Positions 54,285-63,777 of a stretch of 64,000 bases of DNA are shown here, one piece after another. Below the pieces are notes generated by a model that saw only the letters and a program-made list of their open reading frames with translations, searched no databases and was not told the origin of the DNA. Numbering within the stretch: the stretch's first letter is position 1; the number at the start of each line of letters is the position of its first letter. Position numbers and translations under genes: made by a program. The stretch comes from Paludibacter sp. 47-17 (lineage in GTDB: Bacteria > Bacteroidota > Bacteroidia > Bacteroidales > Paludibacteraceae): contig MKVT01000025.1 of assembly GCA_001898935.1 (NCBI GenBank), forward strand, positions 79,300 to 143,299. The letters are read 5' to 3'.

Positions 54285-55496
54285 CTAAAGGATTGTCATT
54301 CCGGCTGTTTTCAAATCGTTCCAGAAATCGGGATACGATTTACTCACCACTTCAGGATGCTCGATCGTCAGCGGCTGTACCAGCGCTGCCGGAGCAAAGG
54401 CCATAGCCATGCGATGATCGTCGTAGGTTTTGATAACCGGTGGTTGTTGCGATACGGTGGTTGCCCCTGTCCAGGCCAGCATTCCTTCGGCAGGCTCTTC
54501 GATAACGAAGCCGAGTTTCGCCAACTCGCTCATCAGGGCCGCAACCCGGTTGGTTTCTTTGATTTTTAAACTCTGCAGACCGCTGAATTCGAAGGGAATT
54601 CCTTTCATGCAGCAGGTTACGGCGAAAGTTTGAGCCAGGTCGGGTTCGTTGACGAAATTGTACCGAAACCGCCCGGTATATTCACCGGTAGGAGTGAGGC
54701 GCACCCCACCGGGAAGGAATTCGCTGCGCACCCCCAGCCGGCCGAATAATTCGGCCACCCGGGCATCGCCCTGATAGCTGTCCTGCTTTAAGCCCTCTAA
54801 AAACACTTCTCCCGTGCCGGCGATGGAAAGCAATTCGTACCAGTACGACGCTGCCGACCAGTCGGACTCCACTGTAAAAGGCGCCGGCGTATAGCGCTGC
54901 GGTTCGATGCTGATGGTGTGATTGTCGAAGCGGGTTTCTACCCCGAATCCGGCCATCATGCTACGGGTCATCTCGATATACGGAACCGAGATCACATCGC
55001 CTTCGAGGTTAATAACCAGGCCGTTCACCATATACGGTGCTATCATCATCAAGGCCGATATATACTGGCTGCTTACCCCTCCGTTGAGCGTAATTTCGCC
55101 ACCCATCAGGGCGCTGCCGTAAATCCTGAGCGGAGGAAAACCCTCGTTTTCCAGGTATTCAATCCTGGCTCCGAGGCTATTCAGCGCATCCACCAGCAGC
55201 CTGATCGGCCGTTGCTTCATGCGCTCACTGCCGGTAATGCACCATTCGCCTACCGTTTTAGCCAGAAAGGCGGTGAGAAAGCGCATCGAAGTGCCCGCCG
55301 CACCCACATCAAAACAGGTGTCGTTGGAATCGAGTGCGCCGATCATTACACGCGTGTCGTCGCAGTCCGACAAATTTTGGATCTCGTACGGGCTATAGGC
55401 CAGCGCGTTCAGAATCAGCGCGCGGTTGCTGATGCTCTTGGAAGCAGGCAGTTTGATCCGCGCGTCGATCGAAGGTCGGGGAAAATAAATATTCAT
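54285..55496 (-). CDS. aroA: 3-phosphoshikimate 1-carboxyvinyltransferase (EPSP synthase)
   Basis: A 403-residue enzyme of the shikimate pathway that joins PEP to shikimate 3-phosphate. N-terminal IKLPASKSISNRALILNALA carries the Lys-Ser substrate site. DVGAAGTSMRFLTAF and the KETNRVAALMSELAKLG and YDDHRMAMAFAP blocks follow. It is a little shorter than the E. coli protein (about 427), as in other Bacteroidota. The last base is shared with the alcohol dehydrogenase stop region, so the two genes are tightly linked. Confidence 0.94.
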   Translation of the reverse strand: MNIYFPRPSIDARIKLPASKSISNRALILNALAYSPYEIQNLSDCDDTRVMIGALDSNDTCFDVGAAGTSMRFLTAFLAKTVGEWCITGSERMKQRPIRLLVDALNSLGARIEYLENEGFPPLRIYGSALMGGEITLNGGVSSQYISALMMIAPYMVNGLVINLEGDVISVPYIEMTRSMMAGFGVETRFDNHTISIEPQRYTPAPFTVESDWSAASYWYELLSIAGTGEVFLEGLKQDSYQGDARVAELFGRLGVRSEFLPGGVRLTPTGEYTGRFRYNFVNEPDLAQTFAVTCCMKGIPFEFSGLQSLKIKETNRVAALMSELAKLGFVIEEPAEGMLAWTGATTVSQQPPVIKTYDDHRMAMAFAPAALVQPLTIEHPEVVSKSYPDFWNDLKTAGMTIL

Positions 55497-56665
55497 CAGA
55501 GGGCTAAACGGTAAATTTTTTCAATATCCTGAGCATTCAACTTTACAAAACTGCCCATGGTGCCGCTCCCGATTCCGGTTTGCTTTACCAGCAACGGAAT
55601 ATCTTCTTCCCGTGCCCCGATTTCGGAGAAGCGTACCGGCATGCCGATGGAGCGCAGGAAGTTTTCGTAACGAAGAATACCTTCCTCGGCTGTAAGTTCC
55701 GGATGCTGGAAATTCATCTCGCAACCCCATACCCGTACGGCAAACTGGGCAAAGCGCATCACATCGTGGTGCATCACATACTTCATCCAGGCCGGAAACA
55801 TCACCGCCAGTCCGGCCCCGTGAGCCACATCGTAGAGCGCCGAAAGTTCGTGCTCCAGACCATGGGTGCTCCAGTCCTGATCGCGGCCCACCCCGCACAC
55901 ATCGTTGTGAGCCACCATGCCGGCCCACATGATATTGGCCCGCGATGCGTAATCGCCGGCATCGGCCAGTGCCCGGGGTGTTTCTTTAATAACCGTCAGT
56001 AAAATACCTTCACAAAGGCGGTCGGTGATTTCCACCTCTTGCGTATTCGTGAAATACCGCTCCATCACATGCGCCATCATATCCACCGCCCCGCAGGCTG
56101 TCTGGTAATTGGGCAGGCTCATCGTAAGTTCCGGGTTCAGGATCGAAAACACCGGACGGATATGTTCCGACGTACAACCGCGTTTGAAATTACCCTCTTC
56201 GTGTGTGATCACCGAACTGCTCGACCCTTCGCTGCCTGCCGCGGCTATGGTGAGAATAGTGGCTACCGGCACTGCCTTTTTGCAAATCGCCTTGCCGCTG
56301 TAAAAATCCCAGAAATCGCCCTCGTACGGCACTCCCATCGCAATGGCTTTGGCCGAATCGATGGCGCTTCCACCCCCCACGGCCACTATGAAATCAATTT
56401 TTTCCTTCCGGCACAAGGCGATGCCATCGTATACCAGTCCGCTCCGCGGATTGGGTACCGCTCCGCCCAGTTCGGTAAAATAAATACCCTGTTTGCTTAA
56501 CGATGCCTTTACCCGGTCGAGCAAACCGCTCTTTACCACCGATCCGGTACCATAATGAAGCAAGACCCGGGTCCCGTTGAAACGGCTCACCATCGAACCG
56601 GTTTCGCTTTCTTTGCCTTTGCCGAACACAAAATAGGTCGGGCTATAAAAATGAAAATTCTTCAT
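55496..56665 (-). CDS. Iron-containing alcohol dehydrogenase, YqhD/BdhA-like
   Basis: A 389-residue type III (iron-dependent) alcohol dehydrogenase. N-terminal FHFYSPTYFVFGKGKE, the cofactor site IVAVGGGSAIDSAKAIA and the metal residues in CGAVDMMAHVMERYF and STHGLEHELSALYDVAHGAG are all seen. It resembles YqhD and BdhA, which reduce aldehydes with NADPH, but the substrate cannot be fixed. It begins 12 bp after hflX and ends next to aroA, so the three may form one transcript. Confidence 0.9.
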   Translation of the reverse strand: MKNFHFYSPTYFVFGKGKESETGSMVSRFNGTRVLLHYGTGSVVKSGLLDRVKASLSKQGIYFTELGGAVPNPRSGLVYDGIALCRKEKIDFIVAVGGGSAIDSAKAIAMGVPYEGDFWDFYSGKAICKKAVPVATILTIAAAGSEGSSSSVITHEEGNFKRGCTSEHIRPVFSILNPELTMSLPNYQTACGAVDMMAHVMERYFTNTQEVEITDRLCEGILLTVIKETPRALADAGDYASRANIMWAGMVAHNDVCGVGRDQDWSTHGLEHELSALYDVAHGAGLAVMFPAWMKYVMHHDVMRFAQFAVRVWGCEMNFQHPELTAEEGILRYENFLRSIGMPVRFSEIGAREEDIPLLVKQTGIGSGTMGSFVKLNAQDIEKIYRLAL

Positions 56666-56677
56666 TGCTCTTCTTTT

Positions 56678-57883
56678 TTAAAGGGTTTCTTCGTCGTAAC
56701 GCTGAAAGAGGAAATCGTTGTACGGGTAGCGTTCCACATGAATGGCTTTTACTTTCTGGTACATAAGCTCTTTCAGGTTTTCAATATTATGTTTCTGTTT
56801 GGCCGATATAAAAATACAGTTCTCGTGCATCTTCGAAATCCAGGTAGCCTTCAGTTCGTCGAGGCTGATGTTTTCGCGGGTAGCCGGCAGTAAATCGTCG
56901 TCGTCTTTCGGCGTGTAGGTAAACGCGTCGGTTTTATTGAACACCAGCACCGTAGGCTTTTCCTGCGGGTCGATTTCCTGCAGGGTTTGCTGTACGATCT
57001 GCAGCTGCTCTTCAAAATTCGGATGCGAGATATCCACTATATGCAACAGCAGGTCGGCCTCCCGCACTTCGTCGAGGGTCGACTTAAACGACTCGATGAG
57101 GTTGTGGGGCAATTTGCGGATAAAACCCACCGTGTCGGTGAGCAGGAAAGGAAGATTGTCGATAATTACTTTGCGTACCGTGGTGTCGAGCGTAGCAAAA
57201 AGCTTATTTTCGGCAAATACTTCCGACTTGCTCAGCAGGTTCATCAGGGTCGATTTTCCCACATTGGTATAGCCCACCAGGGCCACGCGCACCATTTTTC
57301 CCCGGTTTTTCCGCTGGGTTGCCATCTGCTTGTCGATATCCTTGAGATTTTGCTTAAGCAGGGCAATTTTAGTCAGAATAATACGGCGGTCGGTTTCGAT
57401 CTGCGTTTCACCCGGGCCACGCATTCCGATTCCCCCGCGCTGACGCTCGAGGTGGGTCCAGAGGCGGGTAAGCCGGGGCAGCATGTATTGCAGCTGGGCC
57501 AGCTCCACCTGGGTTTTTGCATTGGCCGTTTGAGCCCGTTTGGCGAATATGTCGAGAATAAGATTGGTACGGTCGAGTACCAGTACACCGAGTTCGCGCT
57601 CGATATTCCTCAGCTGTCCCGGACTCAGTTCGTCGTCGAAAATGACCAGCCCTATATCGTGTGCCGTGAGGTATTCCTTGATTTCCTTCAGTTTGCCCGG
57701 ACCTACGAAGGTTTTAGGATTCGGATAGTCGAGCTTCTGAACAAAGAATTTTACCGGTTTAGCTCCGGCAGTATCGGCCAGGAACGCCAGCTCGTCGAGG
57801 TACTCTTTAGCCCGTTCTTCGGGCTGCTGCGGGGTGATAAGCCCCACCAGTACGGCTGTTTCCTGGTATATTTCAGTTTGCAT
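56678..57883 (-). CDS. hflX: GTPase HflX
   Basis: A 401-residue ribosome-associated GTPase. The N-terminal HflX domain (about 1-190) ends with LTRLWTHLERQRGGIGMRGPGE. The G domain follows with G1 GYTNVGKST, G3 DTVGFIRKLP and G4 NKTD. HflX splits stalled or hibernating 70S ribosomes under stress. It lies first in a minus-strand group with the alcohol dehydrogenase and aroA. A terminator at 57940-57965 separates it from tonB upstream. Confidence 0.95.
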   Translation of the reverse strand: MQTEIYQETAVLVGLITPQQPEERAKEYLDELAFLADTAGAKPVKFFVQKLDYPNPKTFVGPGKLKEIKEYLTAHDIGLVIFDDELSPGQLRNIERELGVLVLDRTNLILDIFAKRAQTANAKTQVELAQLQYMLPRLTRLWTHLERQRGGIGMRGPGETQIETDRRIILTKIALLKQNLKDIDKQMATQRKNRGKMVRVALVGYTNVGKSTLMNLLSKSEVFAENKLFATLDTTVRKVIIDNLPFLLTDTVGFIRKLPHNLIESFKSTLDEVREADLLLHIVDISHPNFEEQLQIVQQTLQEIDPQEKPTVLVFNKTDAFTYTPKDDDDLLPATRENISLDELKATWISKMHENCIFISAKQKHNIENLKELMYQKVKAIHVERYPYNDFLFQRYDEETL

Positions 57884-57939
57884 AGGCGTAAAGTGTTTCG
57901 TGCGTTAAACCGGCACGAGGGGTTGTATTACGATAAAAA

Positions 57940-57965
57940 AACCGTTTGGATATTCCCAAACGGTT
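57940..57965 (-). terminator. Terminator of the TonB-like gene
   Basis: AACCGTTTGG (57940-57949) and CCAAACGGTT (57956-57965) form a 10-bp stem with a 6-nt loop. On the minus strand a T6 run follows. Confidence 0.88.
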
Positions 57966-58017
57966 GTAAAAGTTAGTGAATGAGTTCCGATTGACCGTTG
58001 GTACAATCCAGCTCTTC

Positions 58018-58701
58018 TTACTGGAGACGGAAGTTAACCGGCAAGGTGTACTTAACACGTACCGTTTTACCACGTTGTTTACCCGGCGTCCAGCGGGGCA
58101 TGTTTTTAATTACACGGATAGCTTCGGCATCGAGGCTCTTGTCCACACTACGCACCACTTCGATATCCACTATCGAACCGTCGCGGTTTACCACGAACTG
58201 ACAGATTACACGGCCCTGAATGCCGCTTTCCTGAGCGATAACCGGATATTTGATATTGTCGTTCAGGTATTTGAACAATGCCGGATCACCACCGGGGAAC
58301 GAAGGCATGGATTCAACCACCACGAATACAACTTCAGTATCTTCTTCAACGGCAGTACCCGAAGTCGATACGGGAGCCTGAATCACCACCACCTTGTCTT
58401 TCTCGTCTTCGGTATCGATTTCGATTTCGGCAGTTTCAACATCATCTTCCACTACGTTCAGGATTTCGATCACTTCCGGCACATCGGGTGGAGGAGGAGG
58501 GGGCAACACTTCGGCCGTCTGAATGATTTCGATTTCTTCTTCTTCAATCACTTCGGTTGTAGTGCTTTCATAAATGGTTACTTCATGTTGTGTCCACTCG
58601 AATCCAATATAAAGTAACGATAAAACCGCTACGAATCCCATCAGAAGATAGATGGATTTCTTGTCTTCCAGTGAAGCTTTTGGTGATTTTTTTACGTCCA
58701 T
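58018..58701 (-). CDS. tonB: TonB-family energy transducer
   Basis: A 227-residue protein with a short cytoplasmic start, one membrane helix (about 19-36, LLMGFVAVLSLLYIGFEW) and an acidic and proline-rich periplasmic stretch (VLPPPPPPDVPEVIEI). The C-terminal TonB domain has FPGGDPALFKYLNDNIKYP, GRVICQFVVNRDGSIVDIEV and PVNFRLQ at the end. It passes energy from ExbB/ExbD to outer-membrane receptors, such as the two in this window. Own promoter and terminator. Confidence 0.92.
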   Translation of the reverse strand: MDVKKSPKASLEDKKSIYLLMGFVAVLSLLYIGFEWTQHEVTIYESTTTEVIEEEEIEIIQTAEVLPPPPPPDVPEVIEILNVVEDDVETAEIEIDTEDEKDKVVVIQAPVSTSGTAVEEDTEVVFVVVESMPSFPGGDPALFKYLNDNIKYPVIAQESGIQGRVICQFVVNRDGSIVDIEVVRSVDKSLDAEAIRVIKNMPRWTPGKQRGKTVRVKYTLPVNFRLQ

Positions 58702-58735
58702 ATTGATGCAATTAATTTTATATTTTTCAGATTGG

Positions 58736-58743
58736 CAAATGTA
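58736..58743 (-). promoter_or_regulatory. -7 promoter element of the tonB gene
   Basis: TACATTTG on the minus strand (complement of 58736-58743), about 35 bp before the ATG at 58701. Confidence 0.65.
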
Positions 58744-58922
58744 CGATTTTTTTTCTAATAATATGACTTACAAACGTTTTTTTTTGAAATTATTGTTTCG
58801 AAAACCATAAAATGTTGATTTTCATATTTTTTTTGATTTTCAAATGTACTTTTTCTCTAAAATTACGTTTATATAGGCGTGTACTTTCCTGGTTGTCTGT
58901 GTTTCATTCGTCGGAAAAGCTG

Positions 58923-58930
58923 TATCTTTG
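58923..58930 (+). promoter_or_regulatory. -7 promoter element of the porQ-cmk-ispH-pfkA group
   Basis: TATCTTTG lies 63 bp before the ATG at 58994; together with the signal peptide it supports that start. The 180 bp between this and the tonB promoter are AT-rich with no gene. Confidence 0.65.
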
Positions 58931-58993
58931 AGCTTCGTTTGTCGTGAAAACAGTAACTTCCGGAACCAAAATAACGAAGAAATACTTATTTCA

Positions 58994-60034
58994 ATGTTCT
59001 ATAGATATAACATCATTTTAACTTTTTTGTTGTGTGGATTGCTGGGGATTTCGGCTCAGTCGGGCACTTCGGCATACAGGATGCTCGATTTGCCGGTGTC
59101 GTCGCGCATGGCTGCCCTGGGAGGTAAGAATGTGAGTAGTCCCGACGGAGATTTGAATTTTGCCTTTCTCAACCCGGCGCTGTTGAACGGAGCCTCGAAT
59201 TCGATGCTGAGCCTGAATATGGCCAATTACCTGGCCGATATTCAGTTCGGGACAGCCGCCTATGGTTTCAGCAAGGGCAGGCATCATTTTGCAGCGGGTG
59301 TTCAGTTTCTCGATTACGGTACCTTTAAGGAGGCCACGGAATCGAACGAGATTATTGGTGAGTTTACCGCCAAAGACATCGCCTTGAGTTTGATTTACAG
59401 TCAGGAACTGTCGGAAAGGATATCGGTAGGGGTGACCTTGAAGCCTGTTTTTTCGGCTTATGAGCGCTATACTTCCTTTGGTGCCGCTTTCGATATGGGA
59501 TTGCATTACCGGTCGGTATCGGGATTGTTTTCGGCGGGGATGGCCTTACGGAATCTGGGGGCGCAGCTGAAGGGTTACTACCTGGGTGCCGACGGGCAGC
59601 ATACCGAGCGGCTTCCGCTCGATTTACAGCTTGGTTTTACTCAAAAGCTGGCGCATGCTCCGTTCCGGCTGTCGCTCACGCTGCATCAGCTCAACCGGTG
59701 GAACCTGTATTATACCGACAATTCGAGCGGAAAAACCGATTACGATTACATCGAGATGGCCGGCAGTATTTCGGTGGCCGATATGGCCTTCAGGCATGCC
59801 ATAGTGGGAGTGGAGTTTTTGCCGGGTAAGAATTTCTACCTGGCGGCGTCGTACAATCATCGCCGCCATCAGGAGCTGGTGATGAACGGATTCAGGAGTA
59901 TGGCCGGATTTTCGTTCGGAGGCGGGGTGCGCATCAGTAAGTTTCAGGTCGGTTTCGGGGTAAGTCAGTTCCAGGTTGGGAACTCGTCGTACTTGTTTTC
60001 GGTTTCCACTTCGCTCAACGAATTTAAACTTTAA
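58994..60034 (+). CDS. porQ: Type IX secretion system protein PorQ
   Basis: 346 residues from the ATG at 58994 (MFYRYNIILTFLLCGLLGISAQ), with a signal peptide. A PorV/PorQ-like barrel follows, with the SSRMAALGGKNVSSPDGDLNFAF-type start and FLNPALL block. PorQ belongs to the attachment complex of the type IX secretion system at the outer membrane. Its presence fits the T9SS sorting domain at the right end of the window. The upstream in-frame start at 58928 lacks a proper signal sequence. cmk follows after 8 bp. Confidence 0.87.
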   Translation: MFYRYNIILTFLLCGLLGISAQSGTSAYRMLDLPVSSRMAALGGKNVSSPDGDLNFAFLNPALLNGASNSMLSLNMANYLADIQFGTAAYGFSKGRHHFAAGVQFLDYGTFKEATESNEIIGEFTAKDIALSLIYSQELSERISVGVTLKPVFSAYERYTSFGAAFDMGLHYRSVSGLFSAGMALRNLGAQLKGYYLGADGQHTERLPLDLQLGFTQKLAHAPFRLSLTLHQLNRWNLYYTDNSSGKTDYDYIEMAGSISVADMAFRHAIVGVEFLPGKNFYLAASYNHRRHQELVMNGFRSMAGFSFGGGVRISKFQVGFGVSQFQVGNSSYLFSVSTSLNEFKL

Positions 60035-60042
60035 GTGAACAT

Positions 60043-60729
60043 ATGAAGAAGATAATTGTTGCAATTGACGGGTTTTCTTCCTGCGGAAAGAGTACGATGG
60101 CCCGTAAATTAGCACGTGAGGTCGGGTATGTTTATGTCGATACCGGTGCTATGTATCGTGCTGTGGCTCTGTATTGTAAGCGCAACGGATGGCTTACTCC
60201 CGGAACGATGGACGTGGCTGCCATTGAAGCGAATATCGGAGCTGTGAGGCTCGAGTTCCGGCTGCGCGCCGATGGCAGTGCCGATATGTGGCTCAATGGC
60301 GAAAATGTGGAGCAGCATATCCGTACGATGGAGATGTCGGACGGGGCCAGCCGGGTGAGTACGCTGGGGGTGGTGCGCCGCGAGATGGTTCGTCAGCAGC
60401 AGCTCATGGGGCTCGGAAAGGGCATCGTGATGGATGGCCGGGATATCGGAACCGTCGTGTTTCCGGAGGCTGAACTGAAGGTATTCCTTACAGCGAGTGC
60501 CGAGGTGCGTGCCAAGCGCCGGATGGACGAGCTGCTGGCCAAGGGCGAGGCGGTTGAATACGATGATGTGCTGGCTAAAGTGAAGGAGCGCGACGAGCGC
60601 GATCAGAGCCGTGCCGAAAGTCCGCTCCGTAAGGCTGAGGATGCCCATGTGATCGATAACACCGATCTTACTCCCGAGGAGCAACAGGAAGTGTTGCGGG
60701 AATTGTTTACATCAACGGTTGGCGGCTGA
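60043..60729 (+). CDS. cmk: Cytidylate kinase
   Basis: A 228-residue P-loop kinase that phosphorylates CMP and dCMP. P-loop AIDGFSSCGKST (about 6-17), YVDTGAMYRAVALY and the VMDGRDIGTVVFP block are all typical. Length is normal. It lies 8 bp after porQ and 39 bp before ispH. Confidence 0.95.
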   Translation: MKKIIVAIDGFSSCGKSTMARKLAREVGYVYVDTGAMYRAVALYCKRNGWLTPGTMDVAAIEANIGAVRLEFRLRADGSADMWLNGENVEQHIRTMEMSDGASRVSTLGVVRREMVRQQQLMGLGKGIVMDGRDIGTVVFPEAELKVFLTASAEVRAKRRMDELLAKGEAVEYDDVLAKVKERDERDQSRAESPLRKAEDAHVIDNTDLTPEEQQEVLRELFTSTVGG

Positions 60730-60768
60730 TGGGGCTTCGGAGGCTGCCGGAATAAGGCTATAAAAAAG

Positions 60769-61632
60769 ATGAACATAGAAATTGATAAGAAATCGGGTTT
60801 TTGTTTTGGTGTCGTGAATGCGATCAAAAAAGCCGAAGAAGAGTTGGATAAGGGCGAGCTGCTGTATTGCCTGGGCGATATTGTACACAACGGTCAGGAA
60901 GTGAAACGGCTCGAAAGCAAAGGGTTGATTACGATCAATCATGAACAGTTTGCCCGGTTGTCTAATGTTAAAGTTTTATTAAGAGCGCATGGCGAACCGC
61001 CGTCGACCTATGAAATTGCCCGCCGGAATAATATAACCCTGGTGGATGCCTCGTGCCCGGTGGTGCTGAAATTGCAATCGCGCATTAAAACTGCTTACCA
61101 GGCGGTGGAAGACGACGATACGCAGATTGTGATTTACGGAGAGACGGGCCATGCCGAAGTGAACGGTCTGATGGGACAAACCGACGGAAAGGCTATTGTG
61201 ATCGAAGATGAAAATGATCTGTCGAAAATCGATTTGTCGAAGAACGTGCGTTTGTTTTCGCAGACCACCAAGTCGCTGGACGGATTCAACCGGCTGATTG
61301 CCAATATTGATTCCAATAGGAAGAATGATGCTAAATTAGAAGCTTCCGATACAATTTGCCGGCAGGTTTCGAATAGAATCCCGAATATTACTACCTTTGC
61401 ACAGCAGAACGATATTGTCGTTTTTGTCGGCGGGAAAAAGAGTTCGAACGGTAAGGTGCTGTATGAACACAGCAAAAGCATCAATCCTAACACCTATTTT
61501 GTTTCCGAACCTTCCGAAGTAGAGGCTCTCGACCTCGATTTGACAAAGACGATCGGTATTTGCGGAGCTACTTCTACGCCCCGTTGGTTGATGGAGCAGG
61601 TGGCCGAAGCAATTGCACAGAAAGGAATTTAA
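60769..61632 (+). CDS. ispH: 4-hydroxy-3-methylbut-2-enyl diphosphate reductase
   Basis: A 287-residue iron-sulfur enzyme, last step of the MEP isoprenoid pathway. The three cluster cysteines are in GFCFGV (Cys12), DASCPVV (about 93) and CRQVSNR (about 197). RAHGEPPS and GHAEVNGLMGQT hold substrate histidines. The family also has GICGATSTP near the end. It is followed by pfkA after 11 bp, so cmk, ispH and pfkA look cotranscribed. Confidence 0.95.
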   Translation: MNIEIDKKSGFCFGVVNAIKKAEEELDKGELLYCLGDIVHNGQEVKRLESKGLITINHEQFARLSNVKVLLRAHGEPPSTYEIARRNNITLVDASCPVVLKLQSRIKTAYQAVEDDDTQIVIYGETGHAEVNGLMGQTDGKAIVIEDENDLSKIDLSKNVRLFSQTTKSLDGFNRLIANIDSNRKNDAKLEASDTICRQVSNRIPNITTFAQQNDIVVFVGGKKSSNGKVLYEHSKSINPNTYFVSEPSEVEALDLDLTKTIGICGATSTPRWLMEQVAEAIAQKGI

Positions 61633-61643
61633 ACTAAATAAGT

Positions 61644-62627
61644 ATGGGTCATGGGATTAAATGCATCGGGATGCTTACTTCCGGTGGCGATGCCCCTGGT
61701 ATGAATGCGGCCATACGGTCGGTTACCAGAGCGGCTATTTTTAATAATATCAGGGTTAAAGCAATTTATCGTGGGTATAAGGGCTTGATAACCGGAGAGA
61801 TTAAAGAGTTTCAGACTCAAAATGTAAGCAATATCATACAACAGGGAGGCACTATTCTGAAATCGGCCCGTTGTGCCGAATTCCGCACTCCCGAAGGACG
61901 TCAGCTGGCTTACGAGAACCTGGTAAAAGAAGAAATAGATGCCCTGGTCGTGATTGGCGGCGACGGTACGTTTACGGGTGCACGTCTTTTTTCGCAGGAG
62001 TATGACGTACCGATCGTGGGCTTACCGGGTACCATCGACAACGATTTGTTCGGTACCGACAGTACGATCGGTTACGATACGGCCTTGAATACCATTATCG
62101 ATGCGGTGGATAAAATACGCGATACGGCCAGTTCGCACGAGCGTTTGTTTTTTATTGAGGTGATGGGTCGTGATGCGGGTTTCCTGGCGTTGAACAGCGC
62201 CCTGGCTTCGGGTGCCGAGGCTGCGATTATACCCGAACGTGAAACCAAGGTCGACCAACTGGAGGAGCTTATCAAAAATGGGTTCCGGAAATCGAAAAAC
62301 AGCAGCATCGTTATTGTTTCCGAAAGTGAAGTTACGGGAGGAGCCAATGGCCTGGCCGAGCGGATGCGCCGCGAACATCCCGAATACGATGTGCGGGTTT
62401 CCATTTTGGGACATATACAGCGAGGTGGGTCCCCTACGGCCTACGACCGTATCATTGCCAGCCGCATGGGTGTTGCGGCGATCGATGCACTGATGGATGG
62501 GCTCCGGAACATTATGATAGGGATCGTAAACAACGAAATCGTGCACGTTCCGTTGGCAAAAGCCATTAAGGACGATAAGCCGGTGAATGAGCAGTTGCTG
62601 GGGGTGGTGCAGATTTTGTCGATTTGA
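61644..62627 (+). CDS. pfkA: ATP-dependent 6-phosphofructokinase
   Basis: A 327-residue glycolytic enzyme of the bacterial PfkA type. Blocks: [27 protein letters not shown] (the Gly at the nucleotide site suggests ATP), [20 protein letters not shown] with the catalytic Asp, [15 protein letters not shown], and [14 protein letters not shown]. It phosphorylates fructose 6-phosphate. Two small hairpins follow directly after the stop. Confidence 0.95.
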   Translation: MGHGIKCIGMLTSGGDAPGMNAAIRSVTRAAIFNNIRVKAIYRGYKGLITGEIKEFQTQNVSNIIQQGGTILKSARCAEFRTPEGRQLAYENLVKEEIDALVVIGGDGTFTGARLFSQEYDVPIVGLPGTIDNDLFGTDSTIGYDTALNTIIDAVDKIRDTASSHERLFFIEVMGRDAGFLALNSALASGAEAAIIPERETKVDQLEELIKNGFRKSKNSSIVIVSESEVTGGANGLAERMRREHPEYDVRVSILGHIQRGGSPTAYDRIIASRMGVAAIDALMDGLRNIMIGIVNNEIVHVPLAKAIKDDKPVNEQLLGVVQILSI

Positions 62628-62642
62628 GCCGACGGAGTGTGC

Positions 62643-62689
62643 GGAATCGCGATGCGATTCCTGATTGTACGGATTTGAGTTGCAAATCC
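62643..62689. repeat. Tandem hairpins after pfkA, REP-like
   Basis: GGAATCGC-GAT-GCGATTCC (62643-62661) and GGATTTG-AGTTG-CAAATCC (62671-62689) are two perfect small hairpins, both followed by TGAT. Neither has a T run. They resemble the paired palindromes dispersed in Bacteroidota genomes, possibly REP-type elements. Confidence 0.45.
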
Positions 62690-62717
62690 TGATGCTGCGG
62701 GCTTCGTGTTATCGATC

Positions 62718-63509
62718 CTACTCCAGATGATGGATGGCCTGGAGCGATTTTTCCCAGAGCTCTGCCGCTTTCGAGGTGTTGTTTTTGCGGCCCGGCCGAC
62801 GTTTGTAGTAATATTCGCCCGATTTCCAATCGTTGGTGGCGATCAGCCATACAAGCGTGTCGGCACCTTGTTCGGGCGAAATCATGAATAACTTACCGAA
62901 TACCGATTCGTAGACCCAGCGGATGATCCCTTTTCCTTCGCGTGCAAAGGCGGTGCGCACCACGCCCGGATGAAACGAGGCTGCACGGACCCCCTTGAAG
63001 CGTTTGCCGATTTCCTGTGCATGTAGAATATTCATCAGCTTGGCCGTGCCATAGGCTTTCATTGGTTCATAGCCACGCACCGATTCCAGATCGTCCATCT
63101 TCGCATTCCCGACTCTGTTGGCCATACTGGACGTATTGATTACCACTCCTTTCGATTCTTCGAGGCGTTCGCGAAGCAGGTTGGTCAGGAAAAATCCGGC
63201 CAGGTGGTTCACCTGAAATGTCTGCTCATGCCCGTCGGGGGTTACATACCTTTCTTTGATGATACCTCCCACATTGTTGACCAATACATCGATGCGCGGA
63301 TAGCTAGCGGTAAGCGTTGCAGCAAACGCTTTTACCTCTTCCAGCCGGGTGTAGTCGACAATATAATAATCGGCTCCGATCGCTTCGGCCATGGTGCGCG
63401 TGGCATTCGAACGACCCGTGATAATCAGTTTATGCCCCAGGGCACTGAGTGCTTTGGCTGCGGCGGCTCCGATACCTGAACTTCCTCCTGTGATAACGAT
63501 GTATTTCAT
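62718..63509 (-). CDS. Short-chain dehydrogenase/reductase
   Basis: A 263-residue SDR enzyme. The cofactor site TGGSSGIGAAAAKAL (about 7-21), NNVGG (about 89), catalytic Ser in NTSSMAN and YGTAK (about 155-159) are present. It resembles the retinol dehydrogenase/WWOX-like branch with a C-terminal GEYYYKRRPGRKN tail. Substrate unknown. It stands alone on the minus strand, convergent with pfkA. Confidence 0.88.
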   Translation of the reverse strand: MKYIVITGGSSGIGAAAAKALSALGHKLIITGRSNATRTMAEAIGADYYIVDYTRLEEVKAFAATLTASYPRIDVLVNNVGGIIKERYVTPDGHEQTFQVNHLAGFFLTNLLRERLEESKGVVINTSSMANRVGNAKMDDLESVRGYEPMKAYGTAKLMNILHAQEIGKRFKGVRAASFHPGVVRTAFAREGKGIIRWVYESVFGKLFMISPEQGADTLVWLIATNDWKSGEYYYKRRPGRKNNTSKAAELWEKSLQAIHHLE

Positions 63510-63722
63510 TCAATTCTTTTTTTGGGGGTTATAAGGGTCCGCGCACTCCCGGGCTTGATTCGGCTTTGGTCGGCATTGTGCGGGATTCAACTAACATTTA
63601 ACGTTTCAGGTGCTTTATTGTTGCGGTTCAACCTGTATTTTTATTCAGAAAAGAAGTTAAAAGAGTACCGGATTTGTGAGGATGCGATCCTGTCCGGGTA
63701 GTTTCAAGATGTACATATTAGG
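63510..63722. other. Intergenic stretch
   Basis: No convincing frame on either strand. A weak hairpin (CCGGA near 63668 with TCCGG near 63692) is present; nothing else recognised. Confidence 0.5.
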
Positions 63723-63759
63723 CAACAGGCCCGATGAACCGCGTTCATCGGGCCTGTTG
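63723..63759 (-). terminator. Terminator of the T9SS cargo gene
   Basis: CAACAGGCCCGATGAAC (63723-63739) and GTTCATCGGGCCTGTTG (63743-63759) form a perfect 17-bp stem with a CGC loop, 18 bp after the stop codon of the minus-strand gene. Confidence 0.75.
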
Positions 63760-63777
63760 TGTATATAGCGCCTGTTA

